Of a DNA stretch of 64,000 nt, positions 35,268-46,579 are shown piece after piece. The DNA comes from Lichenicola sp965198575 (lineage in GTDB: Bacteria > Pseudomonadota > Alphaproteobacteria > Acetobacterales > Acetobacteraceae). The translations under genes were made by a program, and so were the position numbers. The notes beneath the pieces were generated by a model. It ran no database searches, had not been told where the DNA came from, and saw only the letters and a program-made list of their open reading frames with translations. Where the stretch lies: NCBI RefSeq assembly GCF_965198575.1, contig NZ_OZ240671.1:3720001-3784000 (forward strand), read 5' to 3'. How positions within the stretch are numbered: the stretch's first letter is position 1; every line of letters begins with the position of its first letter.

Positions 35268-36847
35268 GCCACGCCGCCTCGGACCCGTCACCACGGCCAG
35301 GAGCCGGGGGCGGGGCGGCACCGCCGCTTCTCGAACTCGACAACATCGTCAAGCATTACGGCCCCGTGGTGGCGCTGGCTTATGGAAGGCTGCGCTGCGA
35401 GGCCGGCTCGATCCATGCCGTCATGGGCGAGAACGGGGCCGGCAAGAGCACGCTGATCAAGATCATTTCCGGCGTGGTGACACCGACCGCGGGCGAGATG
35501 CGCCTCGACGGCGTGCCGGTGAGGTTCCGCGGACCGCTGGACGCGCAGGCGCAAGGCATCGTCTGCGTGTTCCAGGAATTGTCGCTGATGCCGGACCTGA
35601 GTGTCGCCGACAATATCGGCATCACCGACCCGCCGCGCCGCTTCGGGCTGATCGACAGCCGCGCGCAATTTGCCAACGCGCAGCGGCTGCTCGCCGAGAT
35701 CGGCTGCGAGGGGATCGATCCGCGCGAACGCGTGCGCGACCTGCCATTGTCGCGCCGGCAGATGGTCGAGATCGCCAAGGCGCTCGGGCGTCGTCCGCGG
35801 CTGTTGATCCTGGACGAGGCCACCTCGGCGCTGACAGCCGACGACGTGGCCCGCGTCGTCACTCTGCTGAAGCGGCTGCGGTCGGAAGGCATGTGCATCC
35901 TCTACATCTCGCACCGCATGCACGAGATCCGCGAGTTGGCTGACACCTGCTCGGTGTTCGCCAACGGCCTGCATGTCGAGAGCTTCGTCAGCGGCGAGCG
36001 CACCGAGGACCAGATCGTCCGCATGATGATCGGCCGCGAATTGTCGCAGATGTTTCCGCCGAAGCCATTGCCGCCCGCAACACGCGCCGCCCCGGTGATC
36101 GAGACCCGCAATCTCGCCTGGGAGGACCGCTTGCGCGGCGTGTCGCTGACCGCCACCGCAGGCGAGATCGTGGGTCTCGGCGGCCTGGACGGGCAGGGGC
36201 AGCGCGAGTTCCTGCTGGCGCTGTTCGGATGCCTCGCCGGCACCACCGGCGAGATGCTGGTCGACGGCCGGGTCGTGCGTCCCGGCAGCCCGCACGCGGC
36301 GATGTCGGACACGCTGAAGCTTGCGCTGATCCCGGAGGATCGCAAGACCGAGGGGCTGATGCTGCCGATGACGGTGGCCGAGAACCTGACCGCGGCGACG
36401 CTCGGCGACTGGTGCCGCGGCCCGTTCCTCGACCGTGCGCGCGAGGGTGCGGCGGTGGCCGACATCGTCCGGCGGATGCAGATCAAGGCGGTGGTGGATC
36501 TGCCGGTCGGCACCCTGTCCGGCGGCAACCAGCAGAAGGTAGCGATCGGCAAGTGGCTGCTGGCCGGTCCGCGCGTGCTGCTGCTGTGTGACCCGACCCG
36601 CGGCATCGATGTCGGCACCAAGCAGGAGATCTACCGGCTCTTGCGCACGCTGGCGGAGGCCGGCACGACGATCCTGCTGTACACGACGGATTACGACGAG
36701 CTCATCGGTCTCTGTGACCGGGTCGAGATCTTCTATGGCGGCCGCATCACCCGCACCCTGACCGGCGACGGCATCACCGAGCAGGCGATCATTGCCGGCG
36801 CGCTGGATATCGCGAGCGCGTCGACACAGCCGGAGATGGCGTCGTGA
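35264..36847 (+). CDS. Sugar ABC transporter ATP-binding protein (two nucleotide-binding domains)
   Basis: Energises sugar import; 527 residues with two fused ATPase domains as in RbsA/XylG/MglA. The first has Walker A GENGAGKSTL (about 55-64), signature LPLSRRQMVEIAKAL and Walker B LLILDEATSAL. The second has a degenerate Walker A (GLDGQGQREF), an intact LSGGNQQKVAIGKWL signature and LLLCDPTRGIDVGTK, the usual asymmetry of this subfamily. The GTG at 35264 overlaps the binding-protein stop and its own stop overlaps the first permease gene, so the whole importer is translationally coupled. Confidence 0.95.
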   Translation: MSHAASDPSPRPGAGGGAAPPLLELDNIVKHYGPVVALAYGRLRCEAGSIHAVMGENGAGKSTLIKIISGVVTPTAGEMRLDGVPVRFRGPLDAQAQGIVCVFQELSLMPDLSVADNIGITDPPRRFGLIDSRAQFANAQRLLAEIGCEGIDPRERVRDLPLSRRQMVEIAKALGRRPRLLILDEATSALTADDVARVVTLLKRLRSEGMCILYISHRMHEIRELADTCSVFANGLHVESFVSGERTEDQIVRMMIGRELSQMFPPKPLPPATRAAPVIETRNLAWEDRLRGVSLTATAGEIVGLGGLDGQGQREFLLALFGCLAGTTGEMLVDGRVVRPGSPHAAMSDTLKLALIPEDRKTEGLMLPMTVAENLTAATLGDWCRGPFLDRAREGAAVADIVRRMQIKAVVDLPVGTLSGGNQQKVAIGKWLLAGPRVLLLCDPTRGIDVGTKQEIYRLLRTLAEAGTTILLYTTDYDELIGLCDRVEIFYGGRITRTLTGDGITEQAIIAGALDIASASTQPEMAS

Positions 36848-37827
36848 CCACGTCCACCACCCGCCTGGTGCTGCGGCACAACGCGCTGCCCCTGCTCGCC
36901 GGCGCCATCTTCATCGCGATGTTCGGGTTGTATCTGCTGCTGCAGCCGCACGGCGTGCAGGACAGCGTGCTGGTCACCGCCGCCAACAAGGGCGTGCTGC
37001 TGGCCCTGATTGCCAGCGCCCAGACGCTGCCTGTGCTGACCGGTGGCATCGACCTGTCGATCGGCGCGATCGTGGTGCTGGCCAACTGCCTGGCCTCGAC
37101 GCTGGTCAGCGGCACCCCCCTGCAGGTTGCCGGCGGCGTCGTGGCGGTGCTGGCGAGCGGCTTCGTTGCCGGCGGGCTGAATGCGGCGGCGGTGGTTCTG
37201 GGACGGCTGCAGCCGATCATCGCGACGCTCGCCACCAGCACGATGTTCTATGGCGTGTCGCTGCTGCTGCGTCCGGCTCCGGGCGGCGACGTCGACGATG
37301 ATTTCGCCAGCGCGATGACCGGTGCGATCGGCGGCGTACCGGTCACCCTGGTGGTGCTGGCCGCCGTGCTGCTGCTGCTGTGGATGCCGTTCCGCCGCTC
37401 GCTCACCGGACGCGGGATCTATGCCGTCGGCTCGGCGGAGGCGTCGGCGTACATGTCGGGCGTGAAGGTCGATCGTGCCAAGATCGCGGCCTATACCGGC
37501 GCCGGGTTCCTCGCCGGGATGGCCGGGCTGCTGCTCACGCTGATCGCGGAGTCCGCACAGGCCAGCGCCATCCAGGCCGGCGATTTCACCCTCAACAGCA
37601 TCGCCGCGGTGGTGATCGGCGGCACCTCGCTGTTCGGCGGCGTCGGCGGCATCGTCGGCTCGATCATCGGCGCCTTCATCCTGCGCACCATCGGCGACCT
37701 GCTGTTCGTGATGAGCGCCTCGCCGCTGTGGCAGCCGCTGTTCCAGGGCCTGATCCTGCTCGCCGCCGTCAGCCTCGGGGCGCTGCCGATCCTGCGCATC
37801 CGCAACCGCCTGGAGACCTACCGGTGA
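36844..37827 (+). CDS. Sugar ABC transporter permease 1
   Basis: An inner-membrane permease of the RbsC/BPD_transp_2 family, 327 residues, with about 8-10 hydrophobic helices. The hallmark TGGIDLSIGAIVVLANCLAS (about 60-79) is present and GGTSLFGGVGGIVGSIIGAFI lies in the C-terminal half. GTG at 36844 overlaps the ATPase gene stop. It pairs with the next gene, so the importer probably has a heterodimeric channel instead of the usual homodimer of one RbsC-like protein. Confidence 0.92.
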   Translation: MTTSTTRLVLRHNALPLLAGAIFIAMFGLYLLLQPHGVQDSVLVTAANKGVLLALIASAQTLPVLTGGIDLSIGAIVVLANCLASTLVSGTPLQVAGGVVAVLASGFVAGGLNAAAVVLGRLQPIIATLATSTMFYGVSLLLRPAPGGDVDDDFASAMTGAIGGVPVTLVVLAAVLLLLWMPFRRSLTGRGIYAVGSAEASAYMSGVKVDRAKIAAYTGAGFLAGMAGLLLTLIAESAQASAIQAGDFTLNSIAAVVIGGTSLFGGVGGIVGSIIGAFILRTIGDLLFVMSASPLWQPLFQGLILLAAVSLGALPILRIRNRLETYR

Positions 37828-38825
37828 CCGTCCGAGAGGGCGCCGTGGCAACCGGCCCGACCCGCGCGACCGGGTTTCGCGCGGCATTCGGTCGGCTCGA
37901 CCTGCCGCTGGTGGTGGCGAGCGGCTGCATCGTCGTGATCCTGCTCGCCGGCTCGTTGTACAATTCGAGCTTCCTGTCGCCGCGCTACCTGATCCAGCAG
38001 TTCCAGGTTGCCTCCTTCCTGGGCATCGTCGCGACCGGCGCGATGCTGGTGATCCTGCTCGGCCATATCGACCTGTCGGTGCCGTGGACGCTCGCCGCCG
38101 GCGCGATGCTCGGCACCGGGCTCGCCGGCACCGAACTCGGTGGCGTGGCATCGATCCCGATCGCGATCGCCGTGGGTGCGCTGGTCGGGCTGGTGAACGG
38201 GCTCGGCGTCGCGTTCCTGCGGATCCCGTCGATGATCTTCACGCTTGGCGTCAACGCGGTGCTGCAAGGCCTGATGGTGCTCTATACCGGCGGATCCGCA
38301 CCCTCCTCGTCGGCTGCCCCGATCGTGATCTGGCTGTCCGGCGGCCACCTGATCCCGGGCATTCCGAACGCCATACTGGTCTGGGCGGCGGTCGGTGCGT
38401 CGGCCACGATCCTGCTCCGGGCGACGCCGTTCGGCCGCTGTGTATATGCGATCGGCAACCGCGAACGCGCCGCCTACCTCTCCGGCATGCCGGTGAAGCG
38501 CGTCGTGTGCCTTTGCTTCGTGTTGGCCGGGGCTGCCAGTACGCTCTCGGGCGTGCTGCTCACAGGCTACGCGGGCAAGGCGTTCCAGGGCATGGGCGAC
38601 GCCTACCTGCTGCCGGCGATCGCAGCCGTGGTGCTGGGCGGCACCAGCATCGTCGGCGGTCGCGGCCGCTATTCCGGCACCATCGTCGGTACCCTGCTGA
38701 TCGTGCTGCTGCAGAGCATGCTGGCGGTGATGCAGATGCCCGATGCCGGACGCCAGATCATCTACGGCGTCGTCATCTTCTCGATGCTTCTGCTCTACGG
38801 ACGCACCCGCACCGGCCAAACCTAG
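37824..38825 (+). CDS. Sugar ABC transporter permease 2
   Basis: The second RbsC-type permease, 333 residues. It carries the family motif LLGHIDLSVPWTLAAGAML (about 72-90) and VLGGTSIVGGRGRYSGTIVG near the C terminus. GTG at 37824 overlaps the first permease stop by four bases; a much longer open frame upstream runs inside permease 1 and is not real. The two permeases resemble one another, as in autoinducer-2 or rhamnose-type importers. It is the last gene of the importer; a 280-base gap follows that I could not assign. Confidence 0.92.
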   Translation: MTVREGAVATGPTRATGFRAAFGRLDLPLVVASGCIVVILLAGSLYNSSFLSPRYLIQQFQVASFLGIVATGAMLVILLGHIDLSVPWTLAAGAMLGTGLAGTELGGVASIPIAIAVGALVGLVNGLGVAFLRIPSMIFTLGVNAVLQGLMVLYTGGSAPSSSAAPIVIWLSGGHLIPGIPNAILVWAAVGASATILLRATPFGRCVYAIGNRERAAYLSGMPVKRVVCLCFVLAGAASTLSGVLLTGYAGKAFQGMGDAYLLPAIAAVVLGGTSIVGGRGRYSGTIVGTLLIVLLQSMLAVMQMPDAGRQIIYGVVIFSMLLLYGRTRTGQT

Positions 38826-39105
38826 GGAGACCGGTCGCGAATGCGCCGTGCCGGCGATCCGACGCGGTCGTTTGCGCCTGCCGCATGCTTACGGCCATCG
38901 AGGCCGCTCCGCTCCGGTTCTCGACGACCACGCTAGGCGCGCCGTAAAGGACGGCACTCTCACTCGGCATAGCCATTCTCGAACGGTCTCCCCCCTCGGG
39001 GTTTTCGGCTCACGTTTGCGACAGCGTGCGGGGTCGTCAACGCATTCGTCGGCGCTTCTCGTGTAAGCAGCGGCCTCCGCGATCCACGCGGGTGGTGGAT
39101 GATGC

Positions 39106-40056
39106 ATGGGCGAGCCGCGTTCCGATCTTCTCGATGGCCTGGTGATCGGTGGCGGACCGGCTGGACTGACGGCTGCGTTGTACCTGGCCCGCTTCAAGCG
39201 TCGGTTCGCCTTGGTCGATGGCGGTGACAGCCGGGCCTCCTGGATCCCCAGCACGCACAACTTCCCGGTCTTCTCGGACGGCGTGTCCGGGGTCGAGATG
39301 CTCGAGCGGCAACGCGCCCATCTCGCCCGCTACGACGTGCAGCCAGTTCTCGGCAGCGTCACCGCGCTCGTCCGCGCGGAGCACGGTTTCGTCGCCACGA
39401 TCGAGCGGGACGCCGAGCCGCCGGTGCAATTGCGGGCGCGGCGAGTGCTGCTGGCGACAGGCTCCAAGGACAGGCCGCCGCCGGTGCCCGACCTGCGCGA
39501 AGCGATGCAGCAGGGCCTGGTGCGCTACTGCCCGGTGTGCGACGGCTACGAGGCCAGCGGCCAGCGCGTCGCGGTGATCGGCGAGGGCGCGCATGGCATG
39601 GCCGAGGCGATCTTCATCGCCCGCACATACTCGCGCGACGTCACCCTGCTCGCGACCGGCAGCCGCATGCAGCTGACCGAGGAGGACCACGCGCGCCTTG
39701 CGGAACACGGCGTGCGCGTCGTCGCCGAGCCGATCGCCGCGTTGGTCGCGGGTGACGGGCGGATCACCGCGATCCGAACCGAGGGCGGCGCGGAGCACGC
39801 GTTCGACACGCTGTATTCCGCGTTCGGTCTCACCATCCGCTCCGACCTGGCAGTGTCGCTCGGCGCCGATCACGACGAGAACGGCGCACTCATTGTCGAC
39901 GCACACAACAAGACCAGCATCGACGGTTTGTACGCCGCCGGTGACGTGGTGCGCGGACTGAACCAGATCGTCGTCGCGATGGGCCACGCCGCCGCGGCCG
40001 CCACCGACATCCACAACCGCTGCGAAATCCCGACCGAGGACGAACCCGGCCGCTGA
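39106..40056 (+). CDS. NAD(P)/FAD-dependent oxidoreductase, thioredoxin-reductase-like
   Basis: A 316-residue flavoprotein of the thioredoxin/alkyl-hydroperoxide reductase fold. FAD binding site VIGGGPAGLTAALYLARF (about 13-30), redox-active CPVCDGYE (CxxC about 143-146), second nucleotide-binding VIGEGAHGMAEAIF (about 158, degenerate GxGxxG) and C-terminal GLYAAGDVVRGLNQIVVAMG are visible. The CxxC suggests it reduces a disulfide partner, but no thioredoxin gene is next to it, and the degenerate second site (GEGAHG) may change or weaken NADPH use. An ATG four bases upstream at 39102 is out of frame. Stand-alone gene. Confidence 0.87.
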   Translation: MGEPRSDLLDGLVIGGGPAGLTAALYLARFKRRFALVDGGDSRASWIPSTHNFPVFSDGVSGVEMLERQRAHLARYDVQPVLGSVTALVRAEHGFVATIERDAEPPVQLRARRVLLATGSKDRPPPVPDLREAMQQGLVRYCPVCDGYEASGQRVAVIGEGAHGMAEAIFIARTYSRDVTLLATGSRMQLTEEDHARLAEHGVRVVAEPIAALVAGDGRITAIRTEGGAEHAFDTLYSAFGLTIRSDLAVSLGADHDENGALIVDAHNKTSIDGLYAAGDVVRGLNQIVVAMGHAAAAATDIHNRCEIPTEDEPGR

Positions 40057-40552
40057 TCGCGCCGGGCTGACATACTGATCACAGAGTGATCTGCCGCAGC
40101 CTCCGCCGTGTCATCAGCGGCACCCTGCAGCCCACGGTCTGGTGTCCGTGCGCTTGGGGGGAAGATCGTCCGGAAAATCGCATCCGCGCTAGCGCTGTCG
40201 AGAATGTTCCTGACCCGGGCTTGGATGTCGCTGTTCCAACAGACCGGATCCGAGGTCCGGGCATGATGCCGGCATGACGTCGAACTCTGGACGGTTGTCG
40301 ACGACGACATTGCCATGGCGTCGCTCGTGGCACCTGCATCACGGCTTGGCGAGGCCCTTTGTCTCCAACCAGCCGACCTCGAGTTGTCGATCTCAACCGT
40401 GGCGCCGTGGTTGCGTCCGGCGGTAGCGGAATGAGGAACGACGGTGTCAGCCGCCGCTTCCTTTCGATCTGGACGCGACCCACATGCTGCTCGACAAGAG
40501 CCTGCTTTGACGCAGGCCTGAACGGCGGAGAGCCAGCCCCCGGGGAAGCCGG
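40057..40552. other. Gene-free stretch of about 500 bases
   Basis: No convincing gene on either strand. Short open frames exist on both strands but show no family pattern, no ribosome site and poor continuity. A fragment on the plus strand near 40290 reads VVDDDIAMASLVAPASRLGE, reminiscent of a response-regulator or similar remnant, but too short to call. It may be decayed coding DNA or long regulatory DNA for the flanking genes. Confidence 0.5.
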
Positions 40553-41476
40553 CTAGAGCCCCGCGATCGCCGTGCGCAAAGTCTCGGCACTGCGGCCGAG
40601 TGCGGCGTGCTCGCTCTCCGACAGGGGCGGACGCAGCACGCGGAGCACGCCCGCGCGGCCGATCACCACCGGCATCGACAACGTCACGCCGTACTCCGGC
40701 AGGTGATGACCGAGCGGAAACACCGCGTGCTCGTCCCGCATCATCGCCTCGGCCACGCGCGCGCACGCCATGCCGACGCCGTACTGGCTGGCACCGATGC
40801 CCTCGATGATGGTGATGTTGGCGTTACGCACCTGCTCCTCCACCTGCGCACGAAACGACGCGGCCTCATCCGCCGGGATCAGCTCCGTGAGCGGCGTGTT
40901 CGCCACCTGCGCCGACGACCACAGCAGGACCCTGGAATTGCCGTGCTCGCCGATGACCTGCGCCTGCACCACGGACGGATGCACATCGAGCCTGGCCGCG
41001 ATGTGGAAGCGGAACCGCAGCGTGTCGAGGAACGTGCCGGCACTCAGCACGCGGTCGTGGCCGGCAACGCGTCGGGCGAGTTCGGCCAGCGGCTCGGGCG
41101 GGTTGGCCACCACAAGGATGAGGGCGCCCGGCACCACCGCCACGGTCCGCGACACGACCTCGCGGATGATGTCGGCGTTGGTCCCGAGCAGGCGCAGGCG
41201 GCCGGCGGGGTCGTTGCGGTCCATCGCACCGCCGGCCTTTTCGTTGATCCCGGCCGTCACCAGGATGAGTTCGGCACCGGCGAGATCGTCGTAGCCGCCG
41301 GCGACGAGGCGTGCCGGCAGGCCGAGCTGCATGCCGTACTGCATGTCGGTGACGAGGCCCGTGGCCCGGCCCTCATCGCGGTCGATGACCACGATCTCGT
41401 GCGCGGCACCCCTGCCGATCACCGACATGATGCACGCCGCACCGACGGCCCCCGCGCCGATCACGCCTATCTTCAT
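40553..41476 (-). CDS. Lactate/malate dehydrogenase family protein
   Basis: A 307-residue NAD-dependent hydroxyacid dehydrogenase. N-terminal Rossmann motif VIGAGAVGAACIM (about 4-16), VTAGINEKAGGAMDRNDPAG (about 75-94) in place of the usual substrate loop, GTFLDTLRFRFHIA (about 150-163, with the substrate arginine) and GEHGNSRVLLWSS (catalytic histidine about 180). The NEKAGG...RNDPAGR insert is seen in an alphaproteobacterial branch annotated as L-lactate dehydrogenase, so malate versus lactate specificity cannot be decided here. The start at 41476 gives the canonical N terminus; an upstream start adds 15 residues. Monocistronic, 49 bases downstream of a lipoprotein gene. Confidence 0.85.
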   Translation of the reverse strand: MKIGVIGAGAVGAACIMSVIGRGAAHEIVVIDRDEGRATGLVTDMQYGMQLGLPARLVAGGYDDLAGAELILVTAGINEKAGGAMDRNDPAGRLRLLGTNADIIREVVSRTVAVVPGALILVVANPPEPLAELARRVAGHDRVLSAGTFLDTLRFRFHIAARLDVHPSVVQAQVIGEHGNSRVLLWSSAQVANTPLTELIPADEAASFRAQVEEQVRNANITIIEGIGASQYGVGMACARVAEAMMRDEHAVFPLGHHLPEYGVTLSMPVVIGRAGVLRVLRPPLSESEHAALGRSAETLRTAIAGL

Positions 41477-41525
41477 GGCTTGCGTCTCCAGGCGGCGGCG
41501 GATCGAAGCCGGCCGTGGCACCTCT

Positions 41526-41912
41526 CTACGTGGCGGAGGGTGCTGCAGGAAGCATCGCGTAGAGCGCGACCATGCGGCGGTCCTTCGGCGACTGCGCGTG
41601 CCGCTCGCCGGCGATGGCCTGCTTCCAGGCGCTCATCTTCAGCAGGCCGTGGTCGACGGCCGCGGCACTCCGCTCCACATGCAGCGCGTACGTGCCGAAC
41701 CAGCCGGCATCCTCGGGCGCCACCTGCCTGGCATAGGCGACGTCGGCCGCGCCTTCGCAGCGCATGAGCGGGGCCAGCGTGCCCTTGGCTTGCGGATAGG
41801 TGCCCTGGCACAGCGACACATCCGTTCGTGCCTGGTCGCGCGCCTCGCGCCGGTCCACCGAGCCGCAGCCGGCAAGACACAAAAGTCCGATTATCAGAAC
41901 CATCGATCGCAT
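41526..41912 (-). CDS. Small putative lipoprotein, 128 aa
   Basis: An exported lipoprotein with signal MRSMVLIIGLLCLAGC and lipid-attachment cysteine at residue 16. ATG at 41912 has GGAGG eight bases upstream, which decides against the longer frame starting at 41948. The mature chain is charged and helical (SVDRREARDQARTDVSLCQGTY), with two further cysteines (SLCQG, MRCEG) that could form a disulfide. No family recognised. It is followed closely by the lactate/malate dehydrogenase gene on the same strand, so they may share a transcript. Confidence 0.65.
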   Translation of the reverse strand: MRSMVLIIGLLCLAGCGSVDRREARDQARTDVSLCQGTYPQAKGTLAPLMRCEGAADVAYARQVAPEDAGWFGTYALHVERSAAAVDHGLLKMSAWKQAIAGERHAQSPKDRRMVALYAMLPAAPSAT

Positions 41913-42025
41913 GCGAAGACCTCCCGCACGCAGGTACCGCCACCCCATCTGGCCTCAACCGGTCCGCAGCATTACGAGCCGGCAAGCTTTTAGTCTGGCG
42001 GCCTCCGGTCACCCCGGCCGCACCG

Positions 42026-42523
42026 TCACGTGAACGGGTCTGCCAGAGTGTCGCGCGCGATCGCACCGACCGAGATCAGCATGCCGAGCACGTCGGCGAT
42101 GCTGAAGATCCGGCTGATCAGGGGGCCGCGGAAATTGACGATCGAGAACCAGCCGACACTGATCTCCTGGCCCCGCGGCTCGATCCCCATGTAGCGGCCG
42201 ACCTGGCGTCCGATGTGACGGCTATGCACCCAGATCTCGTCGTCGCCGTTGCCGGTCGCATACACCGTACGGTAGCGGCAGGGCTGGAAGCGGTCGTACA
42301 TCTCCATCGGCGAGATCTTCCACTCCGCGTACGAGCCGATATTCGGCCGGTTCGGATTGCCGTAGGTCATCGCCGGATCGAAGAACGCGTCCATCTCCGC
42401 GCCGAAACGGCCATCGCTGACGAGCTCCTGCACCCGCAGCCAGCTGCGCACCCGGTCCTGCTGGCGCGGTGTCAGGTTGGGCATCTCGTCGGCGTTGGAA
42501 TAGACCGTCGGATCGTGCTGCAC
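42026..42523 (-). CDS. SnoaL-like/NTF2-fold protein, 165 aa
   Basis: A small alpha+beta protein likely of the SnoaL/NTF2-like superfamily, whose members bind or isomerise small molecules. The N-terminal helices (LTPRQQDRVRSWLRVQELVSDG), a conserved GDDEIWVHSRHIGR and the aromatic VGWFSIVNFRGPLISRI segment fit that fold. The 42523 start is a GTG without a clear ribosome site; an ATG at 42484 (MPNLTPRQQ) is equally possible. Specific function unknown. It is followed by the lipoprotein gene and preceded by the phosphatase gene on the same strand, with no overlap. Confidence 0.5.
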   Translation of the reverse strand: MQHDPTVYSNADEMPNLTPRQQDRVRSWLRVQELVSDGRFGAEMDAFFDPAMTYGNPNRPNIGSYAEWKISPMEMYDRFQPCRYRTVYATGNGDDEIWVHSRHIGRQVGRYMGIEPRGQEISVGWFSIVNFRGPLISRIFSIADVLGMLISVGAIARDTLADPFT

Positions 42524-42556
42524 GGCGTGGCACTCCAGTGATGGGATCGGCGGGCT

Positions 42557-43249
42557 TCAGGTGCTCGAGCGGGACAGCAGCCACCGTGCCAGGGCAGGGA
42601 TCAGCGTCGGATCGGACAGCGTGGCGCCGGCGCCCTGGCCCATCTCCTCGGGGCCGTACCCCCAGGTGGCAAAGATCACCGGGACCCCGGCGCCGACGCC
42701 GGACGCCACGTCGTTGCGGTGATCGCCGACCATGACCGACCTGCCGGGCATGCCGTTCGCCAGACTTATGGTTCCCAGCAGATGCGCCGGATCGGGCTTG
42801 CGCGCGGGGAAGCTGTCGCCGCCGCCGATCGCCGCGAACAGCCCCTCGATCCCGAGCGCCGCCAGCAACGCGCGGGCCGCCAGCACCGGCTTGTTGGTGC
42901 ACACGGCCAGCCGCCAGCCGGTATCCACGGCGACCTGCAGCATCGGCGCGATGCCCTCGAACAGCTGCGAGGCGTCCGCGGCGTGGGCGGTGTAGTCGGC
43001 GGTGTAGGCCTCGATCGCCTGGTCGTCGGCGACCGCCCCGCGATGCGCCAAAACACGCTGGACCAGGGTGGGAATGCCGTCGCCGACCATCGGCCGCAGG
43101 TCGTCGGCGGTCAGGTCGTCGAGCGCTCGATGCCTCAGCATGCGGTTGGCGCAGGCGAGCAGGTCGGGGACGCTGTCCACCAGCGTGCCGTCGAGGTCGA
43201 ACACCAGCAACGGCACCGACGGGCGAGGGGAGTGAGAGATGTGGGACAT
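42557..43249 (-). CDS. gph: Phosphoglycolate phosphatase-type HAD hydrolase
   Basis: A 230-residue HAD-superfamily phosphatase, probably hydrolysing 2-phosphoglycolate or another sugar phosphate. HAD motif I is VFDLDGTLVDSVPDL (about 16-30), motif II VCTNKP (about 116-121), motif III with KPDPAHLL (about 151-158) and motif IV MVGDHRNDVASGVGAGVP (about 175-192). The length and order match Gph. The start at 43249 is chosen because the frame upstream to 43654 lies opposite glmU and has no function. It is divergent from glmU, with an 85-base gap. Confidence 0.85.
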   Translation of the reverse strand: MSHISHSPRPSVPLLVFDLDGTLVDSVPDLLACANRMLRHRALDDLTADDLRPMVGDGIPTLVQRVLAHRGAVADDQAIEAYTADYTAHAADASQLFEGIAPMLQVAVDTGWRLAVCTNKPVLAARALLAALGIEGLFAAIGGGDSFPARKPDPAHLLGTISLANGMPGRSVMVGDHRNDVASGVGAGVPVIFATWGYGPEEMGQGAGATLSDPTLIPALARWLLSRSST

Positions 43250-43334
43250 GCAGTAATCCGAAATTGTTGTTGATCGGGCACGCGGGGTCGCGGGGTTTGA
43301 CAGCCATCCCGTCCGACCGCTACCGCAATTGACG

Positions 43335-44680
43335 ATGTCCCAACCTGCCCCCGCTACCGCCATCTTGCTCGCAGCGGGTCTTGGCACCCGCATGAAGTCC
43401 GATTTGCCCAAGGCGCAGCACATGCTGGCCGGGCGTCCGATGCTGCGCCACCTGATCGACAGCTGCAGCACGGTGTTCGATCGCATCGTCGTGGTGCTCG
43501 GCCCGGACATGCCGGGGCTGGAGGCGGCAGCGGCGCCGCATCCGGTGGTGATCCAGGCCGAGCGGCTCGGCACGGCGCATGCGGCCCGGCAGGCGATGGC
43601 GCTGTTCGGCGATGGCGACGTCGCGGTGCTGTATGCCGACAACCCGCTGATCACGACCCAGACCTTGCAGCGCCTGCTGGCGGCCCGGCATGACGGCGAT
43701 ACCGGGCTGGCACTGCTGGCGATGCGGCCGGCCGACCCGGCGCGTTATGGCCGGCTGATCACCCGCCCGGATGGCGCCGGCGGCGAGACCGTGGAGCGCA
43801 TCGTCGAGTGGGCGGACGCGACCCCGGAGCAGCGCGCGATCGGGCTGTGCAATGCCGGCGTGCTGTGCGCCGACGCCGCCAGGTTCGCCGGCTGGCTCGA
43901 TCGCGTCGGCAACGACAACGCCAACCGCGAGTACTACCTGACCGACGTGGTGGCGCTGGCCGCCGCCGATGGTGCCGTGGTGCGCCATGTCGAGGCGCCC
44001 GAGGAGGAGCTGCGCGGCATCAACTCGCGCGCCGAGCTCGCCCAGGCGGAGGCGGTGGTGCAACGCCGGCTGCGGCTCGAGGCGATGCAGAACGGGGCGA
44101 CGCTGGTGGCGCCGGAGACGGTGTTCCTGTCCGCCGACACGAGGCTCGGACGCGACGTGACGGTGCATCCGAACGTGGTGTTCGGCCCCGGCGTCACGGT
44201 AGGCGACGGCAGCGAGATCCGCGCCTTCAGTCACCTCGAGGGCGCCGTGGTGGGCGAGGGCGCGATGATCGGACCGTACGCCCGGCTGCGACCCGGCACG
44301 GTGGTCGGGGCGGGTGCGCATGTCGGCAATTTCGTCGAGCTCAAGGCGACCCATCTCGGTGACGGCGCCAAGGCCAACCACCTGGCGTATCTCGGCGACA
44401 GCCTTATCGGGCCGCGCAGCAATGTCGGCGCCGGCACCATCACCTGCAACTATGACGGTGTCGCCAAGCACCGCACGACGATCGGCGCGGACGTGTTCGT
44501 CGGCTCCAATTCGACGCTGGTCGCACCTGTATCGTTGGGCGACCGCGCTTTCGTTGCAGCCGGCAGCACCATCACCGCGGATGTGCCGGAGGACGCGCTG
44601 GCATTCGGACGGGCGCGGCAGGAGACCAGGCCGGAGCGGGCAATCCTGCTTCGGGCGCGACTCAAGAAGGGGAAGAACTG

Positions 44681-44681
<1 letters not shown>
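43335..44681 (+). CDS. glmU: Bifunctional UDP-N-acetylglucosamine pyrophosphorylase/glucosamine-1-phosphate acetyltransferase
   Basis: Makes UDP-GlcNAc, the precursor of peptidoglycan and LPS. The 448-residue protein has the uridyltransferase signature LAAGLGTRMKSDLPKAQHML (about 11-30; the usual PKVLH reads PKAQH) and UDP-binding QAERLGTAHA, followed by a left-handed beta-helix with hexapeptide repeats and GAGTITCNYDG near 370, ending RARLKKGKN. The ATG at 43335 is used; a TTG at 43329 is in frame just upstream. Its stop overlaps the glmS start codon by one base (TGATG), so the two are coupled. Confidence 0.96.
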
Positions 44682-46504
<1,823 letters not shown>

Positions 46505-46579
46505 CCGGACACCACACGCCCGCGACGGCTGCAGGCTGGTCGTCACGCAACCTCCGTCGCGGCCGCGACTTTGTTGCGC

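Noticed and set aside
38990..39005. Possible terminator (CCCC...GGGG followed by TTTT) after the ABC permease genes
   Set aside because: Only a 4-bp stem with a three-base loop, too weak to call.
40292..40350. Possible response-regulator fragment (VVDDDIAM)
   Set aside because: Only about 20 residues match loosely, with no phosphorylation aspartate pattern or output domain.
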